Positions 50,648 to 62,700 of a stretch of DNA of 64,000 nucleotides are shown piece after piece (within the stretch, counting starts at the first letter, position 1; every line of letters starts with the position of its first letter). Position numbers and translations under genes: made by a program. The stretch is from NCBI GenBank assembly GCA_963210315.1, contig OY723311.1, forward strand, positions 62,001 through 126,000, given 5' to 3'. This stretch comes from Rhynchopus euleeides. Taxonomy: Eukaryota > Euglenozoa > Diplonemea > Diplonemida > Diplonemidae. Under the pieces are notes generated by a model. It ran no database searches, was not told where the DNA came from, and was given only the letters and a program-made list of their open reading frames with translations.

Positions 50648-52636
50648 GATCGCTTTGAAGGTTCGGAGATTCTCTGCAGCGCAGCTGCGGCACTGGTTGA
50701 ACGGGTTCCAACGAAGCTGCATGTGTTTACAGTTCACACTCTGCCCACAAGGCAGTCCATAATCCCCCTTCCATACACAGCCAGCGCAGGATACCAGATG
50801 TGGCACCACGCAAGCCGAGGTACCCTCAGGACAGGATGACGGGAAAAACGGCTCACATGTGGCATGCCCCCCTGTTAGAACACCTTCCACCCTCCGCACA
50901 CTTCCAAAGGGCTCTTACACCCAGCTTGGTCCAGAGGTGCAGCGGGTGACGCAGCACGCCTTGGTGAACACAAAGGGACACACAGGCACAGAGTGAAACG
51001 GCGCATCCGATGCGCGTGGCCTACCCTTGGGGAAAGAGGATAATGAGAGGACCCATCAGTGCAGCCAGAGAATCACCGAATATTGTTGCGGCACTGCCCC
51101 GGAGGGTGATCGAATGAGCCCCTGCTGAACAGCCCCGGGCGCTGCCGTTGCCGTGACAAAACACTGCCCCGGTCGGCCCTTCTGCGCCACACAACAAGAC
51201 CCCCCCCCCCCGCTGTTGATACGATACCCACACTGCAACACGCCACCCTCGCCACGCCTTTGCTCAACAACAGAGAACACCGCTGGTCCCCCCCTCCCCA
51301 CGGGCTCGGGAGAAGATCTTCTAAATCTGGCCAAAAGGAAAAAAAGGAGGAGAGGGGCTGGACGGTGGTACTTACTTGCCCAGGCACCCTGCCGGCGTGA
51401 GGGGGAGGGGGGAGTGGTGCCAATCAAACCCCCTGCTCGCACAAGTTAGTGAGGGTCGTGGGTAGGGGCTAGCAGGGGAAAGCGGGTGTGGGTGTGCGAG
51501 AGAGAGAGAGAGAGAGAGAGAGATAAAGTTACTCGCATGCCATTTGATCTGGCTGATGCTTGCGCCGGATGGGTCGTGTCGGGGGTGCAGCACAGAGGGC
51601 GAAGCACGCTCTCAAGCACTTGAGAGAAAGTGACAGTGAGACAGAGACAGAGAGAGAGAGAACACGTGCGGTGTGGTGTTATGGCCATGCTCTGTGTTGG
51701 GGGTTGACAAAACGGCCAAACTTGTCCCCACCACAACAATGCAAATGTGGTGGGACGGTGCGGTGTGAGAAACCCCCGTGTTGTGTGCGCTCAACAAGTT
51801 TGCGAGACGATGTGGCACAGAGGGCTGATTTTTAAAACTCCGTGGCCACCTCCTGCACACGACGTCGGGGCGCGGGGGTGAGGCTGGTGGGGAGGTGTTG
51901 TGGTTTGCACACATCTGTGGATCATCACTGAAGGGGGCGTGATGCAAGCCCGTTCAGGCCGACACCACCTTCCGAACGATCACCACAACACACACACACA
52001 CACACACACGTGGCTATTTTGACAGCTGTTTTACAGCAGTGTCGAGAACACCGAACAACCTGCTTCTTGATGTGATCTCCCCTGTTGGCACACACACACA
52101 CGCCTTAAGCTCTAATTCTTGAGTGCAGGTCCCATTGAGCTAACTCTCTTGATTTGAGACCCTGCCTGCTGCAACACCACACCCACACCGAGGATCAGGG
52201 GTACGCAGTACCGGCAGCACACAGCCTTCCTGAGTGGAAAGGGACTGCACGGCGATGCCGTAACCTCGGTTCCTGCCAGGTCAAGGGGCTCGAGGGGGGG
52301 GGGGGAGATTGTGGCTTGGGGGTGGGGTGGGGAGGGGCGAGGGGCGATAGGCAAGGTGCAAGATAGGCCGGTTTGCTTTGCCTGAAAAAAATGAAGCAGA
52401 CTCACGCCTCACGGGTGGTGGGGGGTGGGGGTGGGATTTTTGCCTGATGCCAGATCTCAAGACTAAAGTACAGCGGTGTGCGGGGTGTCACTCATGGAGA
52501 AGGGTGGATTGGCAGGCAGGGTCGAGGTTGTGTCAGAGTTTCCCCCATCAGTGCGCACTCCGACACTGAACAAAAAAAAAGGATAAAATCATGTGTATGT
52601 GACTCGCATCAAAGTGTGTGTGTGTGTGTGTGTGTG
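50648..52636. other. Intergenic
   Basis: Contains a (GA)n microsatellite at 51498-51524, (CA)n at ~51989-52010, a dispersed motif at 52037-52086 and (GT)n at 52615-52636. No gene. Confidence 0.5.
52037..52086 (+). repeat. Dispersed motif ACACCGAACAACCTGCT, copy 2 of 3
   Basis: Best-preserved copy, preceded by GTGTCGAGA and followed by TCTTGATGTGATCTCC. Confidence 0.5.
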
Positions 52637-52988
52637 GTTACAAAGTTTTAAGGCGGTGTCGCCCTGCACGGGCAGTAGCACCTCCCCTTCAGTATCGCAC
52701 TCCCGAAGGATTCCCCAACACGGCGTGACACCGGTTTCGACGCGTACTCTTCGTACCCCTCCCCCCGGCCGCGTCTCTTCAGCGAAGAACCGGGGATAAT
52801 CGGACCAGGGCTAGCTAAACCCTGGTGGTGTCACGGGTGGGGTTGGAGAGGGAGAAAAAGGAAGAAATGAAGTTGCGAAAAAGTCAAACACTGACACGTG
52901 AAATCAATAAAAAGGGTGGTATATATCGCCCCCTTGCTGCGACGTAGACACTAAAGAGTCAGGCCGCTTCAAGAGTCTTGAGGGCTTG
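52637..52988 (-). repeat. Element terminal repeat D
   Basis: Same unit as A-C and E; differs by a few substitutions (for example CGGCGTGACACC). Confidence 0.9.
52724..52835 (-). ncRNA. Hammerhead ribozyme candidate, copy D
   Basis: Core, stems and loop contacts identical to copy A. Confidence 0.6.
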
Positions 52989-53435
52989 AAGGAAGAAGCA
53001 GGTTGCTGATGAGTCTCAGGAGCAGGCACCTTTTGTCCGCCCACATGACCTTCGCCCGAAGGCGAACCTCGTCCAGCTTGGCTCGATCGCCACAGAGAAG
53101 GGGATCATTCTCCACTGTGGTGAACATCTTAAAAACCGAGGGTGCAGAGGTGGGGCAGCCCGCTGGTGCGACAGCAGACCGCCCCCGGATAGCTATAACT
53201 AGTGCATAGGAAGAATACGACGGCACACGCAACAGATGCCGAAGGCACAACGGCGGGTCACTTTTAACCACCAGAGGAGTGGCACTCCCGAGGGGTGGGG
53301 TAGGGGGGAAGTCACAACACTTTCGAAGGAAGTAAAGGGGCAAATGGGATGTTTTGTGCAAGGTAGAAAGGAAGTCACAACATGAGGCAGGGGGGATTGC
53401 TCATCAGGCCTGGGGGAATAGAGGGTTTGTGTGTG
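52989..53435 (-). other. Internal segment of element, locus II
   Basis: Second copy of 22551-22999; scattered substitutions but the ~130-aa minus-strand frame is kept open. Confidence 0.6.
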
Positions 53436-53784
53436 GTTATAAAGTTTTAAGGCGGTGTCGCCCTGCACGGGCAGTAGCACCTCCCCTTCAGTATCGCACT
53501 CCCGAAGGATTCCCCAACACGACGTGACACCGGTTTCGACGCGTACTCTTCGTACCCCTCCCCCCGGCCGCGTCTCTTCAGCGAAGAACCGGGGATAATC
53601 GGACCAGGGCTAGCTAAACCCTGGTGGTGTCACGGGTGGGGTTGGAGAGGGAGAAAAAGGAAGAAATGAAGTTGCGAAAAAGTCAAACACTGACACGTGA
53701 AATCAATAAAAAGGGTGGTATATATCGCCCCCTTGCTGCGACGTAGACACTAAAGAGTCAGGCCGCTTCAAGAGTCTTGAGGGC

Positions 53785-53787
<3 letters not shown>
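53436..53787 (-). repeat. Element terminal repeat E
   Basis: Same unit; followed by (GT)n 53788-53818. Confidence 0.9.
53523..53634 (-). ncRNA. Hammerhead ribozyme candidate, copy E
   Basis: Core, stems and loop contacts identical to copy A. Confidence 0.6.
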
Positions 53788-53820
<33 letters not shown>

Positions 53821-54561
53821 ATGTTTGTGTCTTACAATCAACCACTCAGTCACTCCCCTCTATGACATCATAGAGATCATCTCTCTATGCAAGACAAAGT
53901 GTTACCGTATAGCAAGACTCTGGAGCCACCGTACTTCCCGCGCCGCCTTGAGCCCACCACCCCATTCACTGTACATCCACACTGCCGAGCTGGTTATAAG
54001 ATTTCCCCCCCCCCCCCCATAATGGCAAAGACACGAGCTAGAGAGCACACACACCCATTTGCCAGCCACCAACCCGTCTCCCCCAGCCCCAATGCGCATT
54101 CCGCCAGGAAGGGGCTGCTCTTTACTTTTTTGCTGTTCGGTGCAGCTGCCTGCTTGCCTGCTTGCAACACCACCCCTCACACCGACCCCAACCCCACCAC
54201 TAACCCCCTGCCCTGCTGGTTTGTTTCTGCACCAGACCTGGGTGAACCGGTCCAACCCAACTCCCCCCCCACCCCCACCCTCACACAACGCCAAACACGC
54301 AAAAAATATTTGTTTTGAACGATTTGGAGGCGTTTTTCACTCTGTGCCAACCTGTCAGGATGGACACCCTAATTGGTAAGGATGGCCATCCACCAACGGA
54401 ACTCGCTGAGCTGCAGCCCTTTGGGCCACCAGTGAAAGTGCACGCCTCGGGGGCCCACTCGGGCTGTGCATGCCGACACACCCACACAGCGATTGGGCAC
54501 GCTACAGCCAGGCAACAAGACGGAACACACCGGCGAACAAAACATCACATCCTTGCTTGCT
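53788..54561. other. Intergenic
   Basis: (GT)n, poly-C at 54005-54018, no gene seen. Confidence 0.5.
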
Positions 54562-56446
54562 CTATGCCGAGCCTTCCTCAGGCTTTGCGGGCTCAGGGGA
54601 TGCCTCCTGTGCGGACGAATTGGTTGTGGCTGTGGCAGACTGGGAGTTTTCACTCGACTTGTCCTCGCTGCGCTCACTGAAGGAGTCTGTGGACGAATCC
54701 GCTTCAAGACGATTTGCGTCAGTGGGTGCGCTGGGGTCCGCGGAGAAGTCTGGACGCCCGAAAGGGATCCCGGCCTGCTGGGGGCCGTCGTCATCGTCAT
54801 CGTCATCATCGTCGTCGGTCGCCCCACGGAAGTAACCCGGCATGGGGACCTCCGACTTCTCCCTCCGGTCGGCCTGGTCGTAGGAGATGAACGAACTGTT
54901 CATGTTGGCGTCAAGCTTCATGATAGCCCCCTTGTTCTGTGCGTAGCAGTAGTTCGGCGCGGAGAAAATCGTGACAATACGGTCGTTCTGGTCCCACTTG
55001 TAACCCTGCTTGACACACTGGTGCGCACGGCAGACAAAATCGAGGCCGTTCTGCAGGCAGAAGTTCGTTGTGATGTCCTGACCAAAGGCATGCCCGCTGC
55101 CACGCACGTTGACCCGCCACCCCTCCTGCGGGCCAGGGTCACTCCACGTCAGATCGGCCATCGGGCCCTGCGGCATGATGTCCTGGAAACGGTTGAAGGT
55201 CAACAGCCTGTCCAGCGACTGCAGGTCGGGCGACAGCCCACCATGGCAACCGAAGGCCTGTGGGAGCGGAGGGTCAATGGGGTGGTTGCTGGCAGAGGAA
55301 CGCACACACAGCAACACAGCCGTGCCAAAGGAGAACGAGCAGCCTTCCTTTCCACCATTTTTTCCCCTGCACACGACTGGCATACCTTGCCGCCGATCAG
55401 CGCCGCAAGAGGGAGTGCATCGAAGAGGTGGTTGAACAGCGTCCAGATCTGCAGGGTGCAGGGTGCCAGTGGGTATGGTGCCGTTTGGGCATCATGCACT
55501 AAAAGTGTTCAACAGCCGCACCCCTCCCCGCCCCGCCAAGTCCGCTGCAAGACATACCTCGCTGTCAGGCTTCCCTGCATACAGGGTCGAGAAGTTGCTC
55601 ATGGCCATCGGATATTTCTGTGCAACAGGGGGCGGTGTTGCCAGACACACACATCCAAGCCACAGGGAGGCACAGACACCACATGCCATGGAGCCCGCAC
55701 ATGATGCACAGCAGGGCGGACACATCTCAACAACAAATGGGGCAACGTTTTGACTGCTGACAGGGACGTGACAGGTCATGCGCTGATTATGAACGCCTCC
55801 TGCACTGTTGGTGTTGCGGCCACCGTCTGCTGCATACCTGGCGGCACTCTTCGTGGAAGCCGTACATGGTGTTCGTCACCCTGCTCTCGTGGTTGCCCCG
55901 AAGAATCACGACGTGCTTGGGGAACTTGATCTTGTAGAGCAGGATCAGCGCCATGCACAGAAGGCTGTTCTCACCGCGGTCGACAAAATCGCCGAGGAAC
56001 ACGTACCGTGTCTCCCCCGGCTCGCCACCCCTGACAAGCACCTGCGAGACGAGGTCGTCGAACTGGCCGTGGATGTCCCCCACCACCGTGCAGGGCGGGT
56101 CCACGCACACAATGTTGTCTTCCTCCTCAAGAAGTTTTCGTGCTCGGTAGCAGAGTGTCTTGATCTCGTCGGCAGTTGGGGCTTCGCCGTTATACCGCAC
56201 CTGTGTAGGGACAAGCATGCAGGGCAGCATAGCACACAAACAACGCAAGCGCTCTTCAGAATCACAACGGCACGTCAGCACGGCAGGCCATACGCCTATC
56301 ATGCAAGAGGCAAGGGGGGCGTTGGGTCAGGCCTGTAGGTACGCATTTGCGCATACCTGCTGGATCAAGCGATCCAGGTCGAGGTCCACCTCGGGGTCGG
56401 GGCTGAGAGGCGCTTCGCTCATGTCACCGACAGCCATCATGGCCAT
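54562..56446 (-). CDS. PP2A-type Ser/Thr protein phosphatase catalytic subunit (5 exons)
   Basis: Exons 56446-56357, 56200-55838, 55617-55558, 55448-55386 and 55257-54562; all donors are GTATG, acceptors CAG, all phase 0; 423 aa. The PPP metal-binding motifs are present: GDIHGQ, GDFVDRG, GNHESR, then CHGGLSPD, WSDP, RAHQ and SAPNYCYAQN. The wording (GPMADLTWSDP, FGQDIT, VTIFSAPNYC) is closest to PP2A/PP4/PP6 rather than PP1. Differences from PP2A: exon 3 is largely a ~15-residue insertion after EECRQ, and the usual terminal TPDYFL is replaced by PMPGYFRG plus an acidic tail (ten Asp, then Ser/Glu-rich), so C-terminal leucine methylation is not possible. ACCGCAG lies 15 nt before the chosen ATG. 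Confidence 0.93.
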
Positions 56447-56530
56447 GGCGATTGCGGAGTACTGCGGTGTGGTGTGGTGTTGTTGGCAGGGACAGGAGGG
56501 GGGGGGGCCATGCAGGGAGGTGCCAGGAGC

Positions 56531-57495
56531 TCAACAGAAGAGAAGGCCTGTGTGGCCTCTGTTGGCATCCAGCAGGCCTCATCGGAAACACAGGTTGGGG
56601 TTGTTCAGGACAGGACACGGCGCGCAGGCAAGTCAGGGGGCATACATTTGAGCAGTCGTTTGGGTGCCCCATACCCAGCTTCGTGTCGAAGAAGTGCTTT
56701 GCGGCGCTGAGAAGCGGTCTCCTGATTGTGGGTGATGGCGGTGAGGCGAAATGGTGGTTGGGTGGGAGGGTGGGCGGGAGGTTGCCGAGGACGGATGATG
56801 GCTATCAATTCGTCCCCTCTCTAGAGGCCCTCGCGACGAAGTGAAATATCTCTCTTTTTGTAACAAAGGCGCCGGGCTCACGGAAAGCGCTTCAGATCTA
56901 AAATAAAACGGGCTGCAACGGAGAATCAATGTTTACTCGTTCACTCCACGACCCCAACGTGCAGGGTGGCCAGAAGGCTTTTGCACAAACAAAAGAACCC
57001 ACACGACGCCGTAGGACTGCTGCCCTTCCCTCCACCCCTCCCCAGCCACAGCGCGACACCAAATACACACCTGGCGCCTGCGAAGGTCCAAGCGTTAACA
57101 TGGATGTCTGTGTCAGGAGGTGCGTATCCGAGGACTTTGAGGAGGCAGTGGACCTCTTCGTCCCCGATCAGAGATGCGTCGTCGAGTTGCCGGAAGTGCG
57201 CGAGGGCGTCCAAGTCATTGAGGGAGTCGAGCAGGCCGCCGGAGAGGAGCTGCAGCGCCCGCACCGTGTCCTCCTTGGGGAGCTTGGGCCCGCTGGGCTC
57301 CTCCACCTCGTCGGCTGCCTGGGGCGACGGGGCGTCAGCCGGCCCCTCAGGCCCGTCGGAGTCATCAGCATTGCTGCCGTTGGCCCTCCGCACGGGCTGC
57401 GCGTTCTCCACCCCGAATATGTCGTTCACAACCGACCACAAGCTGCGGATCTCCGGAAACGACGCCGTCTCGATATACGGCTGTTCCGGCTCCAT
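56531..57495 (-). CDS. Unknown small protein (exons tentative)
   Basis: Exon 1, 57495-57071, is secure: ATG then an acidic protein with FPEIRSLWSVVNDIFGVENA, an Asp/Pro/Glu-rich linker, and a helical segment ending LLKVLGYAPPDTDIHVNAW. A GTGTGT donor leads to exon 2, 56721-56675 (RPLLSAAKHFFDTKLG), with a CAATCAG acceptor and a GTATGG donor. A minimal third exon, 56547-56531, would end the protein after about 162 aa. The exon 2 frame does not join the downstream phosphatase, so the two are treated as separate genes. No family recognised. Confidence 0.5.
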
Positions 57496-57702
57496 TGTAT
57501 TCCCACGCCCCACCAGGGCCCCCGCCGCCCCCGCTGACGCCGCAAACGGAACGGAGCCCGCTCAACCCAGTAGGGCTTGTGATGCCGCTGGGCACCAGGG
57601 GCACTCGCCTCCCCGCCGGAGGTGAGCAGGGCAAGCAAGGCAGGCAGGGGCTGCCGCGGCACCAGCAGGAAGCCGAAAGGGATGTCCCAAGGGGGTGGAA
57701 GC

Positions 57703-57748
<46 letters not shown>

Positions 57749-58428
57749 GCCAAAAAAAATGGGTTAATGTGTAGGTTGGCCTGGCGGTGGCGGTGGTGGT
57801 GGTGTGGAGCGAAGCGAAGGAAAAGGAACAACCCCCCACAGATGACCCCCCCACCCCCCCCGCGTGTGTTAACTCGGGGAGGGATCTGGCAAAGGCTCAT
57901 CAGGATGGATGTCTACTACACTGCCAGAGGACTCCGGAATTGGGACGCGGATGCATGGGATGCAGGGGGGGGGGGGGGGGGGGCAGGACACTGGAGGAAG
58001 TGTGCAAACCACCAGCACCATCGGCATGAGCAGCCATGCCATGTCCATCCGCACTGTCCAATGTGCGTTGGGTGGGCCCCCGATAGAGGGAGTGTGCCCC
58101 TTCCGAAAGAACCCAGGCCAGGACAAGGCGCAGCGAGGGTGGGCTGTTGCCATCAAACCACCGCACCCCACCGCCAGGCGAGCCGGGGGAGAGAAGGGAC
58201 CGCATCGGGAATCGCCCCCCTCCACACACATACAAGCAAATACGACCTCACCCCCACACCCCCCGCAGCAGACAGATGGCTTGTGCTGTGTATGACGAAG
58301 GCACGGCCACCGCGGAGGGGACGGGTCTGAATAGACGGAGGGGACACCAAGCGGTGTGGATTATGCTATACACGAAACGAGGTCAACATAGTTTTTTTTA
58401 CACACAGAGACACAGGGCGGCACACGCT
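57496..58428. other. Intergenic
   Basis: (GT)n at 57701-57746 and poly-G at 57967-57982; no gene seen. Confidence 0.5.
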
Positions 58429-58869
58429 TTAGAGCTTGGCCTTTTCCGGGTTAGCGCGGGGGAGCCCGTCCTTCAGCTTGTCCAGATCCATCACCGTGTC
58501 CTTCGTGAAGATGTGGTACGCCGGGCACAGCTTCTCCGGCAGCGGCTGGTGCAGCAGAGGGGGGAACCACCCCGTCCCATAGATGTCGTGGCGGCAGCAG
58601 ATCTTCGTCCCGCAAGCGGAGCAGAAGGCGCGGATGAGAGGGGCTCCTGGCTTGCGGAACTCCTTCATGAGGTGCTGGCCCTTGGTGATCTGGAAGGCCT
58701 TCTGCTTGTCCCCATTCACATACACGCATTGGTACAGCGGTGCGGCATGGGAGCGCCTGCAGTCTACGCAGTGGCAGTATGCGGCTCCATCCTTCTCCAC
58801 CGCACTGTCGAAGGAGAAGTGGACACTCCCGCAGTAGCACTCCCCGGTGAGAAGCTCAGGCTGTGACAT
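58429..58869 (-). CDS. GFA/CENP-V domain zinc protein
   Basis: Single exon, 146 aa. The GFA-family zinc ligands are all visible: CYCGSVHF near residue 11, CHCVDCRRS near 33, and FCSACGTKI near 82. The length is typical of the family (glutathione-dependent formaldehyde-activating-like and CENP-V proteins). Bacterial Gfa was proposed to promote S-hydroxymethylglutathione formation; many family members have no known substrate, so no reaction is assigned. No targeting sequence is seen. GGCAG lies about 9 nt before the ATG. Absence of introns and a bacterial-type family make lateral acquisition possible but not shown. Confidence 0.9.
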   Translation of the reverse strand: MSQPELLTGECYCGSVHFSFDSAVEKDGAAYCHCVDCRRSHAAPLYQCVYVNGDKQKAFQITKGQHLMKEFRKPGAPLIRAFCSACGTKICCRHDIYGTGWFPPLLHQPLPEKLCPAYHIFTKDTVMDLDKLKDGLPRANPEKAKL

Positions 58870-58917
58870 TGTCCTCCCCTGCCGATGCTGTGGGGCTTTT
58901 TGTTATTGCCTTTCCCC

Positions 58918-58945
58918 CTTCTTGACAAAAGTGTTGCAGCATGAT
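58918..58945 (+). repeat. Dispersed 28-bp motif, copy 4 of 4
   Basis: CTTCTTGACAAAAGTGTTGC then AGCATG; most diverged copy of the motif at 4565. Confidence 0.45.
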
Positions 58946-59554
58946 ATGGGCCGCCTACTCTTAACACCTTTTGGGGACAAGCAAAAGTTGCATCAAATAC
59001 AGAGAGAGATCCCTGCCTCCCCTCTGGAGGGGACCTTCTGGATAATACATAGACAGTTCCCGCACCCTTCCCCCCTCTCTCTCTCTCTCTCTGCCGCCCA
59101 CCTCCTCGACCTCCTGAGGAGGTTGCTGAGGGGCGCAGCACACCCCACTGCTGCTGTGAGGCTGTTTCTGTTGCAGTGGCGACGGGTGAAGGGGGGTGGG
59201 GGTGGGGCGGGATGGTGGGAGGGGAGAGGGGGGCTGCCAGACGCCTTCAGTTTCTTCGGAGATCCCGATCCCACCCCATCTATGTCGGGGGAGGGGGAGG
59301 GGTGGGTGGGGGGCGTTTTCGTGAGTTGGAAAAGATGTGCAATACGGCCTGGGCAGTGTGGCACGACGGGGGGTGCACTGTCGCAAGCAGCTTATTTTTG
59401 ACGGAGAAGGGCGGGTGGGGTGGGGTGGGGTGCCAAAGCCAGGAACCTCTCTCTAGGCCCTATCTAAACATTTTAAAAAAACATACCATCGAGGACCTGG
59501 GACAGCGGCACCGCACCCAACCCACCGGCGCGTGAACATCTTTTTATGGGGGGA

Positions 59555-59603
59555 GTGTCGAGCACACCGAGCAGCTGCTCTTGATGCGATCTCCACTGTG
59601 TCA
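59555..59603 (+). repeat. Dispersed motif ACACCGAACAACCTGCT, copy 3 of 3
   Basis: GTGTCGAGCACACCGAGCAG with CTCTTGATGCGATCTCC; pairs with 52037-52086. Confidence 0.5.
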
Positions 59604-59799
59604 ATACACACAACCCAGGCCTAACCGATGCCGGAAAGGTTCCCTGGTGGATGGAACAGGCAGAGAGAGAGGGGGGGAGCGCGCGGGCAGAACGAAGCGG
59701 CAGACAAAACAATCTAAAAAATAGGCCTAAATGGCTACAGAGGTCTTCGAGGCTCTGCTCGCAACCTACCTCCTCCCCTCCCCTCCCATCACCCCCGCC

Positions 59800-62700
59800 T
59801 CATCCCAGCCAGCTCCCGAGGACCGCACGCCGTGTGGGCGAGACTGTGCGCGAGGTCACTGCGACAGAGGGAGCCGCAGCGCTTCCCGAGGGGGTGACAG
59901 CCCTGCCGCCGGGTCGCTGCGCTGCCAAATGGGAGCCGGCGCTCTCACGGCATGCGGCTGCGGCACGCATCTCCTCCCCTGGCCAGTTCGCCTGCCAGTA
60001 TGCCAGGTCCGGCTGCTGCAGCACACCCAGGAACACCAGACGCCGCGACGCCACCAGGCGCGCCACATCCCCGGTGGAGAAAGCGGTGGTCGGCAGCTGC
60101 ATGAAGGTCACCCTGTCGTGTGAGGCGGAGACATCGGCGACTGTCAGGAAGTGGGTGTGCCAACCCCCCTTGTTCCTGGCAGACTTGTCGGTGCGGAAGT
60201 GCGCCCCGACACAGATCGGTGCAGAGGGTGGTGGGGGCGCCTCGGCGCTGCCCCCCTCACCCTCCCCACGGGCAGGCGTCTGCACTCGGGGCTCCAGGCG
60301 GTGCAGCGGCTTGCCGCCGTTGCGCGCCACCATCAGCTGCGCCAGGAGGGCGTCCTTCTCCCGCACCAACTCGTCAATCTCATCCCGATACCGCGTCCCG
60401 TTGGACACGCTCCGCCGGCCGGAGCTGCGCCGCTCCCCGTCAGACGGCGACCCCCCTCCTGCGGGTGGCACCACAGCGGGGGGCGGCGCGTCCCCCCTCT
60501 GCTCCGCAGCATCGGGCCTGGCCTCCGCCTTCGCCTTCCACCGGCGGAGCTCCTCATCCAACGCCTCTAACCGGCTCTCCTGCTGCTGCAGGCGCTCCTC
60601 CGTTGTTACGGGGCCGCCAGCGCGTGGGGGCGTCGCAGGCGCTGCCTGCTGCTGCTGATGCTGCGGCACCCCGCCCCCCCCACTCGCCCTCCTGCTGCGC
60701 CCGCCGGAGGGGGGCGTGGAGGGGCTGCACCCCTGCTGCTGCTGCTGCTGCTGCCTCAGGGGCTCTGTGGTGGCGGCGCTGCCGCCCTCGGGGTCCGGCG
60801 TGGCGGGGTGGGGCGATCTCAGGCTGCGCTTCAGGTCATGCGCTTCCTGGCGTGCCTCCTTCAGGTCGTCCGCCAGCGCCTGCGCCTCCTTCTGGAGGCT
60901 GGCGGCAAACCGGTGCGAATCCTCGGCGCGCGACTCCGACAGGCGCAGCGCGGCCGACGCGGCGTCCAGCTCCGACGTGAGCCCCCGCACCTCCTCCTGC
61001 ATGTGCCGCATCTCCGCCGACACCGCGTCGTACCTCTGGCGCAGCTCGGCACCCTCCTCCTCGAGGAGGCGGATGGTGCGCTCTTTGGAGCGCAGCCCGC
61101 CCTGCAGCCTCTCGAGGTCCACCTGCCCTGTGAGGCACCCCGCCTTCGCCGCCTCCAGCTCGAGCCGCAGCACGCGCAGCTCATCCGCGTGATCCGTGGG
61201 GGACTGCGGCGGCGACGGCGACACCGGCGGAAACCTCTTCTCACCCTTCGACGACGTCGACACGCTGACCCCACTGTCCCGCCTGGACACCCCCTGCCGC
61301 GTAGAGTGCTGCTGCGAGATGAGCGGCGGCGGGTTCGGCGGCTGCCGGGCGGCAGCGGCTGCTGCTGCTGCAACCTGCGCCTCGAGCTCCCTGGCCCTGG
61401 CCTGCTCCTCCGCCAGCTCCGCCCCGAGGCTGCGGCTGCGCGCCTCCTCCTGATGCAGCAGACGCCGCGCCTCCTCCGCTGCCGCCGCGGCCTCCGCCAG
61501 CTGCTTCCTGTGCCCCATCTGCGCGCCCTGCAGCCCCGCCTCCGCCTCGAGGAGAGCTGCGTGGTGCCGCTTCGCCTCCTCCGCCGCCTTCTGCCGCTCC
61601 GCGTCTGCCTCCTCTGTCTCGGAGGCCTTGGCGCGGAGACGCCCCCTCAGGCCTGCCAGCTCCGACTCCGTCTCCTCGGCGTCGCTGCGGAGCACCCTGA
61701 GCTTGTAGGCCATGCGGGAGAGCTCTTCGTCCTTCTTGCGGAGCGTCTCGTCAGCAGAGCGCTGTGCAGCCGACATGTCGGAGGCGAGTGTGTCGCGGAG
61801 GTCGGACAGCTCCCTGTCCTTCTCCTTGAGGGATGCGCGGAGGCGGTCGCACTCCGCTTCGTCCATCGCGTGGATCTCTGCCATGTGCTTCAGCTTCTGC
61901 TTCAGCGACTTCTCGATCTCATCAAAGCCCTCCACTCTGCGGGACATGTTAGCCGCACCGTCCGCTGCCTCCTCCGCCTGGCGCAGCTTCTCCGTGATGC
62001 GGGCGATCCTCGCGTCGAGCGCCTCGATGTCCGACCTCTGCTGCAACCCCGCCGCTTCGAGCGTCCGGTTCGCCCCCGTGAGGACGACAATCTCCTGCTT
62101 CATGCCGTGCTGCAGCTCAAACGCCTCCTCCTGCGCCTCCCTGCGCCTCTTCTCCGCCGCAGCGGCGCGGGTGCGCTCCGCCTCCAGATCCCGCTCGAGC
62201 TGCTGCACCTTCTCCCGCAGGTTGGCAATAGTCCCCTCCAGCACCGTGGCGTTCTCCTTCAAGAGTGACACCGCCGTCGCCTTGAAGGGGTTCTCCTGCT
62301 GCTGGGCGCTGACTGTGACGACAGAGGTGAGCGGCTTCGATGCAGGCTGAGCCTCCGCAGGGGAGCCGGATGGCGTGCGGATGGGGTGCGACGAGGTGGA
62401 GCGGTGGATGAGTTGGTTCTGCGGCACGTTGGTGCTGCTGCGGTGCTGCTGTGCGGCTGCGGCGGCGGAGGCGAGGGCCTGCTGCTGCAGGGCGCGGACC
62501 TGGGACTCCAGGTCGGCAGCCTTCGCGCGGAGCTCTGCGTTCTGCCCCTTCAGCTCTGTGTTCTGGCCCTTAAGCTCTGCGTTCTCTTCGCGGAGGGCGT
62601 CGGACTTCCCGGCAAGGTCGGCTGCCCGGTGCGATGTGTCGTCCATGCGGAGTTTCTCTGCTTCATATTTCCGCACCAGCTGCGAGAGGGAGTCGATCTC

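Larger units (their letters stand above)
52637..53787 (-). mobile_element. Retrozyme-like element, locus II
   Basis: Two ~352-bp terminal repeats (52637-52988 and 53436-53787) bracket the same 448-bp internal segment as locus I. (GT)n flanks both sides (52615-52636 and 53788-53818). The two terminal repeats are almost identical to each other, as in a recently inserted LTR-type element. The ~130-aa internal minus-strand frame is intact here too. Confidence 0.62.
58870..59799. other. Intergenic with two short repeats
   Basis: Dispersed motifs at 58918-58945 and 59555-59603; (CT)n near 59075-59092. No gene. Confidence 0.5.

Noticed and set aside
56357..56721. Joining the 57495 gene and the phosphatase into one protein
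   Set aside because: Exon 2 of the upstream gene ends in phase 1, and entry at the 56461 acceptor gives a stop; separate genes fit better.
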